Positions 8,806 through 23,800 of a stretch of 64,000 nt of DNA are shown one piece after another. The DNA is from an uncultured Sulfitobacter sp. Lineage in GTDB: Bacteria; Pseudomonadota; Alphaproteobacteria; Rhodobacterales; Rhodobacteraceae. The notes beneath the pieces are model-generated. The model made no database searches and was not told the origin of the DNA. It saw nothing but the letters and a program-made list of their open reading frames with translations. The translations under genes and the position numbers were made by a program. Numbering within the stretch: position 1 is the first letter of the stretch; each line of letters starts with the position of its first letter. The DNA lies in the NCBI RefSeq assembly GCF_947499945.1, contig NZ_CANMQD010000001.1:558001-622000 (forward strand), read 5' to 3'.

Positions 8806-8837
8806 CTGCGCAGCAGAGAATTGACTCCGCTGCGCAA
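8806..8837 (-). terminator. Stem-loop directly after the giant gene
   Basis: Two 13-base arms (8806-8818 and 8825-8837) can pair, with two G-U pairs, around a six-base loop. The hairpin starts four bases after the stop codon of the giant gene. No T-run follows on the minus strand. It therefore looks like an RNA-stabilising or attenuating hairpin between the substrate gene and the export genes rather than a full terminator. Confidence 0.55.
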
Positions 8838-8840
8838 GAG

Positions 8841-11800
8841 CTACTGTGCGGCCCATTTAAAAGACTTGGCCTTCGCCTTGCCTTTTCCCTTAACCACCAG
8901 AAGCGGTGCGGCATCAGCTGCATCCAGAAGCAAGACTTCGTCAGGTGTCAGCATACCATCTACACGTGCATCATAGACCAGCACCTCATTTGTGTTGGTC
9001 GCTGGCGCAGTATCGGCAGCATCTTGCGCTGACATCATAGGGAAGAGCGGTTGAGCAGGGTCAAAGCCACCAATCTGCGTGGTATCGCCCAACGGCGACA
9101 AGGCCGAGACGATCTGGCTTTCAACGGATTGAACCGACAGCATGGTCACGCTGGTGTCGGCCTGCAAAGGCGCAGAGGTTACGGCAGGATCAGCGTTTGG
9201 CCCACCCTTGCCGTTGTTGCCTTTACCGCTGTTTCCGTTGCCGTTTCCATTGCCACCGCCGGTACCGCCTCCGCCAGTCGTACCAGTGCCCAGCGTTGTA
9301 TCGCCTGCCGCACGGGTGTCTTTCGCCCCGCGCGAATTACCGGGCTGAGGATCATCAGGCGCACCGCGCTGATCGCCCGCATGCGGGTCTTGCTGTTTCA
9401 CAAGACCAATTTCGCCAAACGGCTCACCATTGCGCGCGGCGTCTCCTCCATCGGCAATACGAGTCGGATCGGCGCCGTCCGCCTCAGATAAATCGTAGAG
9501 GAACGCTACAATCGACGGGTTACCCGCGCGGACAATCGTACCTGCCCCGAATGGAGAGAATGGCACGAGGTAGCTGTTGTATTCGCCATTCCAGTCGATC
9601 ATCCGGTCGCCACCAGTATTGGCCAGAAGGATATCACGCCCGCCGCCGCCAAAGGCGATATCGGCATAGCTGTCAAACGGGTCAGGCGCATCGTTGACGC
9701 CATCGCCCGTCGAACGATCATCGTCGATGTCCAGCATGTCATCGCCAAAGCCACCAAACACATGGTCACGACCAGTCCCGCCAACCAGCCAGTCATTGCC
9801 CAGATCGCCAAAGATGCGGTCATCACCATCGCTTGCCAGACCGTCAACCTGATCGGTGATATCGGTGCCTGTGCCATCGCCCGCATCAAAGTTGAGCAAG
9901 AAGGGCACAGCGTTCGCATTCGTCGCAGGATCAGCAAAAACATAGCCGTTGGTCGGATCGACAAAGATCAAAGGCCGCGGGCTGTTCTCGTCATAGGCGG
10001 CAAATTCGGTCGGACGACCATCCGCGCCACCCCAATTGAGGATATCTCCCGGATTGCCGGGATTGTCATAGCTAAACGGCAGCAAGGTGAAGTCATAGGT
10101 CACCCCGTCAAAGGTGTAGCTCACATCGCCCGGCATCGCCTCGGCACCTGATATGGCGTCAGAACCATATCCGCCATGCAGTGAATCTGAGCCAAGACCA
10201 CCAAAGATGATGTCATTATCTCCCGTGGAGCTGTCCGCTACGTAAGCCAGTGGATCAGCAATATCGTCAGAGGAGAAGGGCGTCAGATCGATCGTCTTTT
10301 TCAGCGCATTATCTACGTGGATAACAGCCTGATGCATATCACCATTGGTTTCAATCAACTGATCTGTTGGTACGGTTTCAATACCGTAAAGTGTTTCGGC
10401 AAGGCTGCCATCGGAGGTGTTCTTAGATGTCCATACGCGGCCATCCCCACCGATCATACCATCCTGACCGGTACCACCCGACATCCAGTCATGGCCATAC
10501 CCGCCAATAACATCATCATCTTCGCTATTACCGTAAAGGGTATCATCACCCACCTGACCATAGAGGGAGTCGTCGCCGCTTTCCCCGTGGATTTCATCTG
10601 CATGGCCCAGATCGCCGGCCGCTGATGCAGCATCCACATCCAAACCGCCTATGGTATAGTCAATTAGCTCTGCGGCACGCACAACAATACGTTCAGGAGC
10701 ATGAATGGTAAGTTCTGATTGTACCACTGGGTCGCTGGTCAAATTGTTCGAAACTGACGACGACGCCATGAAGAATCCTTCAACACCGCGTTCGTGTGCG
10801 CTGTAGTGTTCATCTGCATTGTCTCTTAGCGCGTCGTAGCTGAAAGACAGATACGCATTGTTGGCAGTTGCAGGATCTACACTTATCAACCGGAATATCC
10901 GGCCGTTATCACCCAGTATGATATCTGCGTCCCGAGCGTGACGCTCTTCAATGGTAATATCATCAGTACCGGTGTTCAGCGCGCCAAGGTCTTCGACATA
11001 ATTGTTGCGCGCAATCCGCGTGCCTGCGCCACCAAAGAGGATATCAGCACCCGTCGGGGTTCGCTCATCCAGCGTATCAAGGCTGTAGAGGTCGGAGTTA
11101 TCCCCAAGGATGTCGTCCTGCCCGAGGTTACCAAATATCAAGTCGTTGCCGCCGTTGCCTTCGATATAGTCGTCGCCATCTTCCGCTGATTTAACACCTG
11201 TGCTCAGCTCAAAAGACGCGCGGATGGTCAAGGCCCCGCTCGCATCGCGCATCGCAAAGACGCCCTCACCGTTCTGGTCCAACCCATCAACCGAGCCATC
11301 GCCCTGAACCGTATCATCGCCAAGCTGGGCAAAGATCACATCGTCATCGCCGCCCCCTGCGATATAGTCCGCACCAAAGCGGTTCTGGGCGTCGCCCTCA
11401 ACAGCAGTAGTGTGGTCCAGCAGATCAATCTCGAAGTTTTCCCAGACTGCGGCATCTTCGGTTTTCGCCACCGGGGTTCGGTCAACAAGAGCAGCCCCCT
11501 CGTCCCCCGTGCCAATGCCATCGCCATAAAGCTGTGTGCCGCTGAGTTGAACAAAGCGCGGATCGGTCACATCGTCGAACAGCGCATCTGCAATGCGATC
11601 AAGTGTGACATTGTCGCCAAAGATCAGATCGCGGTGCGTGTCGCCATCAATCACGTCCGCACCCGCGCCGCCAATCAGCACATCCTCGTCTGCGTCACCA
11701 AAGATCGTGTCGGAGCCGCCTTGGGTATTGTCGGTGATCGTCACATGGCGAACAACATTGTCCAGCAGCTCAATCCGACCAAAATCTCCCAACACGATAT

Positions 11801-14800
11801 CGTTTTGCGCACCTGCTGCAATACGGTCATTGCCAAAGCCACCCAGAACAAGGTCATTGCCAAGAGAAGTGGTTATCAGATCATCGCCGCCTTGTTGCGT
11901 GTCCGTTGTGCGGATCACGTCCAGTGTTGTCAGATCAACTCCGCTTGGGGCTGCCCCCTGCGCGGCAATCGCCGTACCTACATAGACATCGTCAAGGATA
12001 ACTTCGCCATTATCTCCCAGCACGATATCTTTTTGATCATGCGTAGTTGTCAGGCCGCCCATATGATCGCCGTGCAGCGTATCATCGCCCAAGCCACCAA
12101 GAATGATATCGGTGCCCGACGCACCCGTAATGAAATCCGCAGCCCCCGTCGTCGCGGCAAAGCGTTCTATCGCGTCAGTCGTCCGAATTTGGGTAAACAG
12201 ACCACCATCCATACGGATTTCGCCATTGTCAGCCAGCACAACGTCATCGCCATCCACAGCCGCATCAAGGTTGCCTGCATCATTACCATGCACCGTGTCA
12301 CTGCCGTAGCCCGCAATGATCAAATCAGCCCCACGATCGCCAGTGATCAGATCATTGTCGCCCTGACGGTTGCTCTCTTCAACGCCTTCCTGAGCTTGGC
12401 TGGTCACCACATCCAGATCGGACAGATCACCATCCGCATCCCAGACCAATTGACCATTATCCCCGAGGATCAAATCATTGCCGTCATGTATGCTGCGAAG
12501 TCCGGTCATGTGATCGCCGCGGATCACATCCTGTCCCAGACCGCCGATCAGGATATCGCCACCTGAGGCACCCGTAAGCGTATCATTGGAGGAGAAGCTG
12601 CCTGTGGCATCTGTGGCGCGGATTTGTGCGAACTGGCCAGTCGTCAAAAGGATTTCGCCATTATCGCCCAGAATGACGTCCACAGTGTCCAGCTCTGCGT
12701 CTTCGTTCGTGTCGCTGTTACCCGACAGCTCATCAGCACCGTAGCCACCGAGGATCAGATCGGCCCCTGCATTGCCCGAAATGACATCTGCGCCCCCAAG
12801 ACTATCTTGCGCGCTCACAACCTGATCAAGCGTGGTGAAGTCCGGCGTTATCTCCGCCCCCCAAAACATCAGGCCATTATCGCCAAGGATGACGTCATCA
12901 CCGTCGATCAGGCCATCACCTGCACCGATGTCTGTGCTGCCCGCATCGCCATAGATCGTGTCGGCGCCAACGCCGCCAATCATACGGTCCGCACCAGCGC
13001 GGCCACGAATAAGGTCGTCGCCACCTGTGGCAGAGCTCAAGTCCGTGCTTCTGATCTCCGACAGGCGTGAAGTGCCGGTCGAGGTCTCGAACAGGACCAA
13101 ACCGTTGTCGCCGATCAGCAGATCATTCCCGTCCGTGGCACCTGCGTTGCCCTGTGCGTCATCGCCGTCAATCATATCACCGCCAAAGCCGCCAATCACA
13201 ATGTCAGCGCCCGCATCAGCCGCAATCGTATCAGCACCGCCCACAAAATCACCTGCACTTGTCACCTGTAACAGGATCGACGTGGTCGGTGCCATACTGT
13301 CATCAAGGGTCATATCAATGCGGCCATGATCACCAAGGATCACGTCATCGCCGTCTACTGCGCCCAGATCAACCACCGCAGCATCACCACGGATTATGTC
13401 ACCGCCCAGACCACCAAAGATCAGATCACCAGCAGCATTGCCAAAGAGCGCATCCGCCTCACCGTTGGTCCGGTATGTTTCTGCAAACTGCAACACACCG
13501 TGCAACAGATGGGCATAGCCCGCGTCGCCAAAGATCAGATCAGCGCCATCGCGCCCTTCGGCTCCTGCCCCATCGGCATCACCAAAGACAGTATCACTAC
13601 CTACGCCACCGATAAGCATATCGCTGCCTGCGTTGCCGCGCAGCGTATCGTTACCGCCGATCGACAATTCAACCGAGTTTACGCGCGAGACGAAGGTTTC
13701 CACTGCCTCACCGATGACAGGGTTCAGATTGGGGGATGCGCCAAAGTCAAAGGTCACCCGACCCAGATCACCGAATACGACGTCATCATCGCTCAGCACT
13801 CCAGCATCATCTACGCCCGCTGTGATATCATCGTCCGCCTCACCGCCCATGACCACATCGTCGCCCACACCGGTCGAGATCACATCATCATCACCGCCCG
13901 CATCCGCAATCGCAATCACAAGCCCAGCGCCCCATTGCACCATATCAGTCTGGTCTTCGGGGAGAGTCGAGATTCGCAGACCCGATGTCGCGTCAAGCGC
14001 GGTTGAGAAGTCAGGAGAGATGGTCATGCCGTTGAGGGTATTCCCCTCGATCAGTCGCGGCTCTTGCAGGAAGCCGGTTCCGTTGTTGATGTCAACATAA
14101 AGACCGATCAGGCCGGTATCACCACTCAACAGTGGATCACCTTGCAGACCGCTTGCCAGATCGGGCAGCGGCAATGTCTGGTTGGTGTTCAACACGCCAA
14201 AGCCAAACGGCCCGACGGCAAGGCCGCCGATCACATCCGGCGTCTGGCCAAGACGGGTGACAACCGCGCTTACTCCATTTGCGTTGGGAATGCCGCGATA
14301 ATCCACACGACCCACGTCGCCCAAAACGATATCCGCACCACTGCCCGTCAGGATTGCATCCTTACCGGCGCCACCGAAGACGACCACATCCATTGAGGAG
14401 CCCTGAGCGTCAAACCTGTCGTCACCACCCTGCAAATCAACCGAGAGGTTCCCATCCGCTGGATCAAAAATCTCCCACGTAGCATCTATGCCAAAGGCAT
14501 CGATCGGGCTATCGATATTCAGCGTATTTGCGTCGTTTCCAAGGATCCAGCGCTCAGCCAATTGCAGCCCGCCTGCATCCAGAATACGAACTTTCTGGCC
14601 CAGATATTCATCAACGACAAAGCTGCCATCAAGGGTAAGGGTGGTCCGGAAATCTGCGGCGTCCTGCGCGTTTTCCAGCACGGCGGCCATACCGTCTGCC
14701 AAGATACGCTCTTCTTTGTGGATGTCGGCCGTGACTGTATCGCCCACACGCACGCCCGGCTGGTTCGGATCAGTAATCTCGTCGCCGGTGCGGATGATCG

Positions 14801-17800
14801 TCCAGACCCGTCCGCCATCATCGCGGGTTGGTGTCCCCTTGATTTCAAAGTCATTGTAGCCCGCACCAAGCGTGATATCGATCACTTCAAGGTTGCCGAA
14901 TGTGATACCGCCCGCGCGCTCACGCTCACCGATCACGGTGTTTGGCCCCATGTTTAGTCCAAACAAGCGGTTGGCGGTCAGAACGCCGCTGCTGTCGGCT
15001 GGGCTGTCATCATCATTCACAAACATCACATCAACCGATGCGACCTCATCGACAAAGAAATTGAGGCTTTCGGACGTCAGGGCATAGCCCACATCACCCG
15101 TCAGCGCCTCAATTACAGTGCCGTTTTCATCTGTGGCAAGCTCATAGGGCGCATTCAGCGTAAAGACGACTTCGTCATCGGCCAGATCGGCCGTCCCTTT
15201 CGTGTCAATCTGCGCGTCGATGATCAGGCGGAACTGGTCTGTCACGGACTCTGCATTCTGGGCCGAAACGATCTCGATGGTTTTTCCCACGAGCGCGCCG
15301 ATTTCAGCATCAGTGGCCAGCGGGAAGGGCGCGGCAGTGTCATCAACCGAGACGCGTAAGCGAAGATCATCCAGCACAATGCCCGTCAGATCCGTACGGC
15401 TCACGGTGATTTGCGTGTTGCTTGCTGAATTGTCGATTGCCAGTGCCGTGCCAATGCGCGGCTTGGCATTCAATTCACCTGGCAGGCGCACGGGTTCGGC
15501 CAAACCGTCCAGCGATCCGCTGCCGCCTGCGCCGTCGATATAAACAGGCCCAAGGATGCCCGCCAGCGTGGCAGGACCAGGTGCAAACACTTTGGTATCC
15601 CCACCGTCCACAACAGCGTCGTCAACCGCAGCCACCGAAATGACCATGGGTACGTCCCACTTGTCGGGTGCAAAGGTAGCCATCACTTTTGTTACCAGAT
15701 TGCCGCCTGAATCGAATTGCTGGTTCCCGCTGGCATCCAGCGCTGCCACTTCGGTGAGCGCAATGGTATCGGTGCCCTGCGTGATACCAGTGATCTGGAG
15801 CTGTACCAGATCATGGCGGATTCCGCCTGTGAGGGTGGATTTTGTGACCAACTCGGTCAGATCAACGGTAACCGCAGCACTTGGCTGGCCCGTCAGAACC
15901 AGCTCATAGGTATCGCCCGGACCGCCCTCAATCACATTTGTCGATCCACCTGTTTCCCGCAGCAGCAGCGTTGGCGCGTCATCATCCGAGATGGTCACCA
16001 GAACGCTTTGAGAAAAGGCTTTGTCAAAGGTAGGAAGTTCGAACGTATATGACACGGCAATCCTGCCGGACCGCTCTGATGGCTGACCCGCCGCATCAAT
16101 AAACATGATGACGCCAGAACCTTTTACGACAACATAGTCCTGCCCTTCAATCTGGGCGACATTATCGACGGTAAATGCGGTGATCGCTTCGGGCAATTGC
16201 GTCAAGCTGAACGAAGTTACCGGCGCGCTGGCCGGAATATCGAGCGCCAGCGACGTGCTATCTTCGGTCGCCTCAGCAAAATCAGGTGCAAAGCCAAAGC
16301 GTATCTGCTCTGAATGCGCACCTTCGCGGGCAACGTCATTCACCGCGCGCACTTCGAGCAAGATACCATCCAGCGCATTTGCAGAAGTAAAGTCGATGGA
16401 CGTCACTGGAGCTGCGCCCTCGGCGGCGCCCACGGCCACCAGATTGATCTGTGAGGTGTCATAATTGAGCGAAAGGGTCATCGTATCGGCCCCCGCCACA
16501 GCCTGGTTCAGACGCAGGCGCAGAACGTCACGCTCACCCTCTTGATCGCCATCGGACCCTTCGATCACAGCAGTTAGCGTGTCGTCATCCGCAATTACAT
16601 TGCCGTCGCCGTCGAGAGCGATGTTCTGATCAACAATCAGGCCCGGCGTGTCGTTGTCATTGATCGTCACTTCAACGCTGCGGGTTTGCAGCCCGTCATA
16701 CAAGCCGATGCTGAAGACGCTATCTGCAGCAGGATCAACGCCCCAGATACCATTCAACGTCAGTTCGGTCGCGGTGTTGCCGATGATCAAAAGCTCTTGG
16801 CCCGCGCCCGTGCCACCCACGATCTTGAGCTTGCGCCCGATCATGCTGTCGTCCGCGCCAAATTGCAGCGAAGCACCAGAGGCCGTTGTCGCAGTAAGAG
16901 TCGAGCGGTCGTCAAAAATTTCTTCGCCTTTTATCTCAGTCACCGTATCGATGAGGCCGGTTACAGCATCCGAGACACGCAGGACAAAACCGGACTGCAA
17001 TGTAGCAGGCAGATCATCCGCGTCCCAAGCGCTGTCAAATTCAAGCTGCATCGTCGCGCCAAAATCTACAGCACCGGTGATGAAACGGCTTTGTCCAAAT
17101 CCGGGCCCGGACGAGATCGTAAGACTGCGGCCCAGCAGATCATCGGGTGTCTGGCCCTGCAAAGCAGTTTTCAGAACCACCATTTCCGTAGCTGTCGCCT
17201 CAATCGTCGCACTGGCACCCACCACGACATCAACGCCCGATTTGAACAGATGCGTCACCACGCCGTTGGTCTGGTCTTCGTAGGCGGCATCATCATAGTT
17301 GAATGACACCGGAAGGTTGCTTTGACCGTCCAGATCGCCACGTGTGAACAGGCTGCCGGGTGTCTCCTGACGGATACCGTCGGCAATAACCGAAACATTT
17401 TGCGCAGTAGCCCAATTCGCCGCCGTAAACGTCAGCGTGACAGCAGATCCATCCGCTTTGACATTTGCGCCACTGGCTGTGCTGTCAACGCGGAAGGCAT
17501 ATTTGCTTTGATCGCGACCATCGGGTGACGGTAAAGGTGCGCCCACAATGACCTGCACATCGCGCGTGGGCGCCCGGGTCAGAACAACGGAGTAGACGTC
17601 GCCAAGGGCGTCGCCTTCGTCGATGATCGTGCTACCCTGAGTTTGGGTGATCACGGCAAAGGCCTGATCATTGTCCGCCACATTTGCCGAAACGCCAAAA
17701 ACCTTCTGACCGTCATAGCGCGTATCCGACGACGTCATGTCGTGGGTGATGATGCCGGAATGACCCCGTAGATCATTAGAGACCACAGGAGGTGTTGGCC

Positions 17801-20800
17801 CGCTGGCACTGAAGGTATCGCTACCCAAGCCGCCAAACAATTCGGTGAAGACTGTACTCTTGGTAGATTGCAGGAAGAAGCGGTCGTCCCCCTCGCCCCC
17901 GTCAACCCGCAGGCTTTCGATGTTTACGAAGCTCACGTTCAAACCTGCGCCAAACACGCCCTCGTCCGTGATGACGAAATCATCACCGAATTCCGTGCCG
18001 ATCACAACCAGCGTATCATAGCCGTCACCGCCGTTGATGTTGAGGGGCGCATTCACGGCATAACGCACCGTATCGGCACCGGCACCGCCTGTCAGATCCG
18101 TCCGCTCGCGCTGAGGCTCAGACGAGCCGATAAGGGCAAAGGCGCGTACTTCGAAAAGGTCATCTCCGCTTTCGCCATTAAGCTGCAAGACGGCGAGGTT
18201 GTGATAGACAACAAAGGTATCGTCCCCGATGCCACCATTCACAGTCATCGGGAAACTGATCCCGTTCGACAGCCAGCCGCGCGTCGTCTCGATCGACAAG
18301 AAGAAATCGTCAGCATCAATGCCCGTATCGATTCCGCCATTTTCGGCGTTCACATTGCGCGCTGTGCGGAACAATTGACCAATCTGAAACTGGTCAGCGC
18401 CAGCGCCACCATTGAGCGTCATCTCCGCTGCAGTGTCATCGGCCGCAAAAATATCATCTCCACCGTGACCGTTTACAATCAAACGCTCAAGCGTGGCACC
18501 ATAGTTTACTCGCTCGACATAGAATTCACCATTCAACCCCGCGATAAACGCGTTCGTCCCGGACGCATCCGAGCGCACAAGGAAGCGGTCGGCACGGTCC
18601 GTGCCGTTGACCTCAAGAAGGTCCACATCACCGGAATCGCCTGCATCTACAATGGTAATCCGGCTGTCCGTTGTCCCACCAGATAAGTTGACGCGGTAGG
18701 TATCGCTACCCTGCCCGCCGTTCAAATCATCCGAGCCTTTGGTGGCAGTAATCAAATCGTCGCCGTCACCGCCCTCGACCGTGTCGGCGCCAGTGCCGCC
18801 ATCAAGGATGTCATTGTCTTCTCCGCCTTCAAGCCGGTCAGCCTGACCGCCGCCCCGAAGATCGTCCATGCCCGCACCACCACGCAGATGGTCGCTGCCG
18901 CCGCCGCCCAGAACCAGATCATCACCAGCCCCCGCCGTGACGTCATCATTGCCCACACCAGCAATAATAATGTCTTTCGAGCCGCCCGAAGTGATTACAT
19001 CACCCGCGCCGTCTGCCCCAATGGCCAAACGCTCCAGCAGAACATTAACATTGCTCGCGTCCGTCAACGCCAAGAGGTTTGCGACGAAGTCATCCGACGC
19101 CGCAACCAGCAAGGAAGACAAAATCCGCCCGCTGTCACCGAAGATCAGATTGTTGCCCTCACCGCCCGAAATCGTATCAAAGCCGCTGCCGCCAAAGATA
19201 ATGTCTTTGCCCGAATTTCCGCTAACCATATCATCGCCATCAGCGGCAAAAATCACGTCGTGGTCCGCACCACCTGCGATGTTGTCAGCTGCCCCGCCGC
19301 CATCAACATCTGTTACGCCGCCATTGTGCAAAGCGTTTAAGTTGCTCAGTATTTTGAGGCCGGTGGAGGCAAAGCTCAATGTGCCGCCATCACCCAGCAG
19401 CAAATCATTTCCGGAACCGCCGTCGAGCGTATCGCTGTTGCCGGCACCGACCAGAATATCATCACCGCCACCACCGCCAACAGTATCACGCCCGTCTGTC
19501 GCTGTCGCTTTGGAGGACACCACAGTCTCAAGTAGATTGGCCTGATCACCCAACACAAGGTCATCGCCCGCGCCGCCAAATACGTCGTCATCACCCGCAC
19601 CACCGATCACAAGATCGTTGCCGCTGGACCCGATAATCGTGTCGCGGCCCGCGCCACCGTCAAGTAGGTTGAACTTGGACGACACTCCAGAAGGTGTTTG
19701 ATTATTGGTAAACTGGATCAGGTCGTTCCCTGCACCACCGCGAATGTCAAAGTGGACTTCGTTTCCGTTCCAGCCTTCTAGCGTAATAATATCATTGCCG
19801 TTGCCGCCATCGACAACAACCGTCTGGCCCTTGCGAACCTGATAGGTAAATGCCGCGCCACTTGTTGGGCTGTCTTCGCCAAAACCATTCGGTGTCGTAA
19901 AGACATCGACATTGATAAAACCACCCGCATCTGTACCCTTGCGCACCGTGACGGTTTCGCCAAAGTCCGTCGGATTGCCCAGCAAACGCTGCGGCGCGAA
20001 TTGACCAGTGTTGATGATCAGATCGCCATTGGCAGCCTCAGAGGCCACAACTGGAGGGCGGAAGAAATCAATCTCGAATTCGGCAATCGTAAACTGTTCG
20101 ACCAGATCCCATTCCTTGTCGATCTCGAACAAAAACAGATCAATCTTGAGGAAGGCAAACAAGCGCGCAAAAATCTCGCCCGTTACGTCAAAGATCGCAA
20201 GCGGCGCAAGCAATTTGTCCGCGTCATCCGGCGCGCGCGTCTGGTTCACGAAGTTCGATACCAATTCGTTGATCCGCACCTTGCCATCGTTGTCAGGGTC
20301 AAACAGATCAAACAGAATTTCGATGAACAGACCACCGGCCACACCCGCCCGCGCCACACCCAGGTTCAGCTCGGCAGCCGCCGTAATGCCGCCAAGGAAC
20401 GTCAGTTCGGGGACGTCGGCACCAGTGCCATCGGCGTTCTCACGGTCAGATACATATAGTCCGTCCAGCAACAACAGCGGGTTGCGGAAATCACCGTCCA
20501 CAAAGCTTGAAATACCCGTGGTGTCATAGCCAAAGGCAAAATCAGCAACAAATTCAATCCCGAGGTTCAGCGAGACGCCCAACGGGCCAAAGATCGAGAA
20601 GAAGAAGCTCTTTTCGAAATCAGCAACAAGAGGCGCCAGATCATAGGTAACAAGTGTGGCCTCATCGCCCATCAGCAGACCGAATATCTGGCTGGGGTCG
20701 GACAGGATCGGGAAGGCAAACGCGCCATTGGCCTGCAAGAGACCCTTCATGGTCCGCGCGCCTTTTTTGTCGGCATTATTGCCGTTAGCCGCTGCAGTAT

Positions 20801-23800
20801 CGATTTCGCTATTCACATCACTGGTTTGCAGCGTGCCACTGGCTTTGCGCTGCTGATAGACATCATTCCCCGAGAACCCGTCACCAAACGGATTGCTGCC
20901 TTCACCGCTGCCATCGAGGTTGTCGAATATGACAAAATCACCAATCGGAATAACCAGATTGATGTTGCTTTCCGCAAGCTCGGCAACGGTGTTGACCAGC
21001 GTGATCACTTCGGCAATCGCCTTAATCATACCGGGATCGACCTTGCCCGCAGTGGCGGCGATATCCAGCATCGTCAGGTTAACGCCGAACACATCAATCA
21101 GCGGGATCGGGGCCGTCAGAACATCAATCAATGGCTGCAGCGGCTCTGTCACCTCAGCCACTTTTTCAACAATAGGACCAAGGACTTCAGTGATATATTC
21201 ACCCAGATCCAACTGCACATTGTTGAAGGCAAGATATTTCATACCGTCCGCAAGCGACGCGCCCAGATCGTCTGACTCGCCACTCCCGATCAAAACAAAC
21301 GTGTTTTCAAACTCCCACAAGAAGTCGAAATCAGCCATGATCGAAGGGAAGCCAGAAGCACTGTTGCCGCCCAACAAGCTCGGCGATATGCCAAGCGTCG
21401 CGTCCAGAACTGCTGCCGCCGTTACATCAATCCCGAAATTGAGACCAATCTCGCCAAATTCAGCGAGACCCAAGCGGTCCAAATCGTCGCCCCCACCGCT
21501 ATCAACATCGTCGGTCACATCAAGCGAGACCACAGCGGTCAATTCGGTCGTCTCGTCAAAGCCGTCACCGTCAATATCACGCCCCGAGGACGTCTCGGCG
21601 TTTAGCCCCAGAAAGCCCAGTTCGCCGCTGATAGAGCCACGCGGCGTTGCCGTTGCGGTGAATTGCAGCTCTTTGATCTCGTCGCCATTTTCGTCGATCT
21701 CATTGCCCACATCAAGGTAGAAGCCTTCCTTGGTCGAAAGGCCAAAGCCAAGATTGAGCGCCCAATCAATGCTCAGGTCCATCTCCGCCTCGGAACGCAG
21801 ACCAAGACCGGGAATGCCGATATCAAACCCAAGGTCGATGTTGCTGAGATCGTCGGGCAACAGCGCTGCTCCGAGGGTGAAGTCCCAGAAGATGTCGGCG
21901 GCGCTAATGTCTGCACCTTCAAACAAGACCTGACGCAGGGCCTCTCCGTCCAGCGCGATATAGTCGCCAGCCGTTACTTCAGTCAGGTCAGCCCCGTCAA
22001 GCGCAAGCAACAAATCCAAGCCATCCGGTCCAAGCAGATCGAACAACAGGTTTGAGATCACGTTAAGGTCCGCATCGGTGAAGTCAGCAGCTGCATCCTC
22101 GATCGCGTCCACCGCGTTGCGGAAGTCACCGATAAAATTGTCACGAAAATCGCCAATAAAATCAGATGCATCGGCAAAGGATGAGCCAACAAGCGGCAGA
22201 TTTAATTCTGCCAATGTGCCGAATAGATTGTCGCCCAGCAGGCCGAGAAACCCGTCAAAGCCGTCAACGGCCAGCCGGATGTTGTCAAAGATCGACAAGC
22301 GCGAGAAATCAAAAGTCTCAAGGTAGGAAACAAGCTCGCTGATATCGATGACGACATTGCCACCGGTGACCGCCGCATCCAGCGATGCATCATCAGTCGC
22401 GACAACAAGCGATGCGATGTTGGCAAGGTTGCCCTGCGAAGTGGTGAGCGCAGTGCCTGAGGAATCCTCGGCGATGGCGTCACCTACACGGATTGCTCCG
22501 ATATAGTTGGCATCATTTGGGAAAAACAGCGGCAGCACACCTTCGACGGTGCCATATGCGCCGTTTTGATTCCCACCAATGTCAAAAACACTGTCCAACT
22601 GGATGTCCGCCAGCGCGATGGCCTCTAGTCCAGCATCGGCCCATGAAACCGCAGCACCAGCATTGATCTCTACGCGCGCCGTCTCGCTGTCACTATTCTG
22701 GATCGCCAAGGCGAGCGGGCCCAGCGAGGCGTTAAAGGCAAGGTCTTCACCGCCCACGCTCAGTGTGGCTTCAAGCGCTGTTTCATCCAATAAAAAGATG
22801 GAATCCGCCACCGAAGAGGACGGATCAAGAATGGTATCAAGGTCGATCCCGAACGCCAGCGTCATAAAGACACCACCCTGCGCCCTCAGACCCGCCGAGC
22901 CGGAGAAATCGACGATCCCACCGATGCCCAGATCGTCAAAAATGTCGCCAAACCCCAGATCGGCAAAGCCCACATTCATGGTTTCGCTAAAGGCGGTGCC
23001 CAGATTAAGGCTGAAGGTTAGCATTTCCTGATCGCCGTTATCTTCAAAGCCGATGCTGAAGGCTTCAAGCGCGGTATTCGTAGATCCGGTAGCAAGTTCA
23101 AACGCTTCGCCCAATGTCGCCGAGGACAGACCGATCGCGTCATTCAGCGCGTCTTCGAGGAATTGCAACGATTCTGCAGGATTATCGCGCAGCGCATTGA
23201 TATAGTCACGCAGATCATCGGCCATGGCCAAGACATCGCGGATGGATTGATCAAGGACAGGAATGTCTTGATCAAGGAACTCGAAGCTTTCGAAATCGGC
23301 AAGGAAATCTGCGACAAGGATCAGGGCGTCAAGAATTTCATTCAGGCCGAAGTTACTGATTCCGTCGCCCAGAATCGCCGATACATCAGGCAGATCGACA
23401 GAGACAGAGGGGCGCAGTACCACGCTATCGATGGCCGCTGTTTGCAAGGTGGTGACAGGCGCGCCAGGGCTGATTTCGCGGAGGTTTTCAAGTGTGACCG
23501 TGGTTGTGGCCCCACTGGCGAGCGTTGCGACTGTCGCGTCAAAGATCGTACCATCCGCGTTCGTGAACCGAAGATCGGCACCGATAGCAAGGATATCGCT
23601 CAGGTCCTGCCCGACGCTAAAGCTGTCAGGCCCTGTAACATTCAGGCCGCCATAAGACTCAAATCGCGTGCCCAGAAACGGATCGCCAATGGCCAGAACA
23701 TCGACGCCTACACTGACGGAGGTGTTCCCTCCCAGAAGCGCGCTCGACAATGCATCAAATCCGGTAGAGTCGCTTTGCAAAGACAGCAAAAGATCAGCGC

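Noticed and set aside
11590..13570. CRISPR-like regular spacing of similar words
   Set aside because: The repeats are imperfect, lie in frame in one protein and vary in length; they encode RTX modules and there are no cas genes.
11412..13615. Long plus-strand open frames opposite the giant gene
   Set aside because: They mirror the RTX repeats of the minus-strand gene, are Ser/Pro/Arg/Ile-rich without family motifs, and arise from the codon pattern of Gly-Asp repeats.
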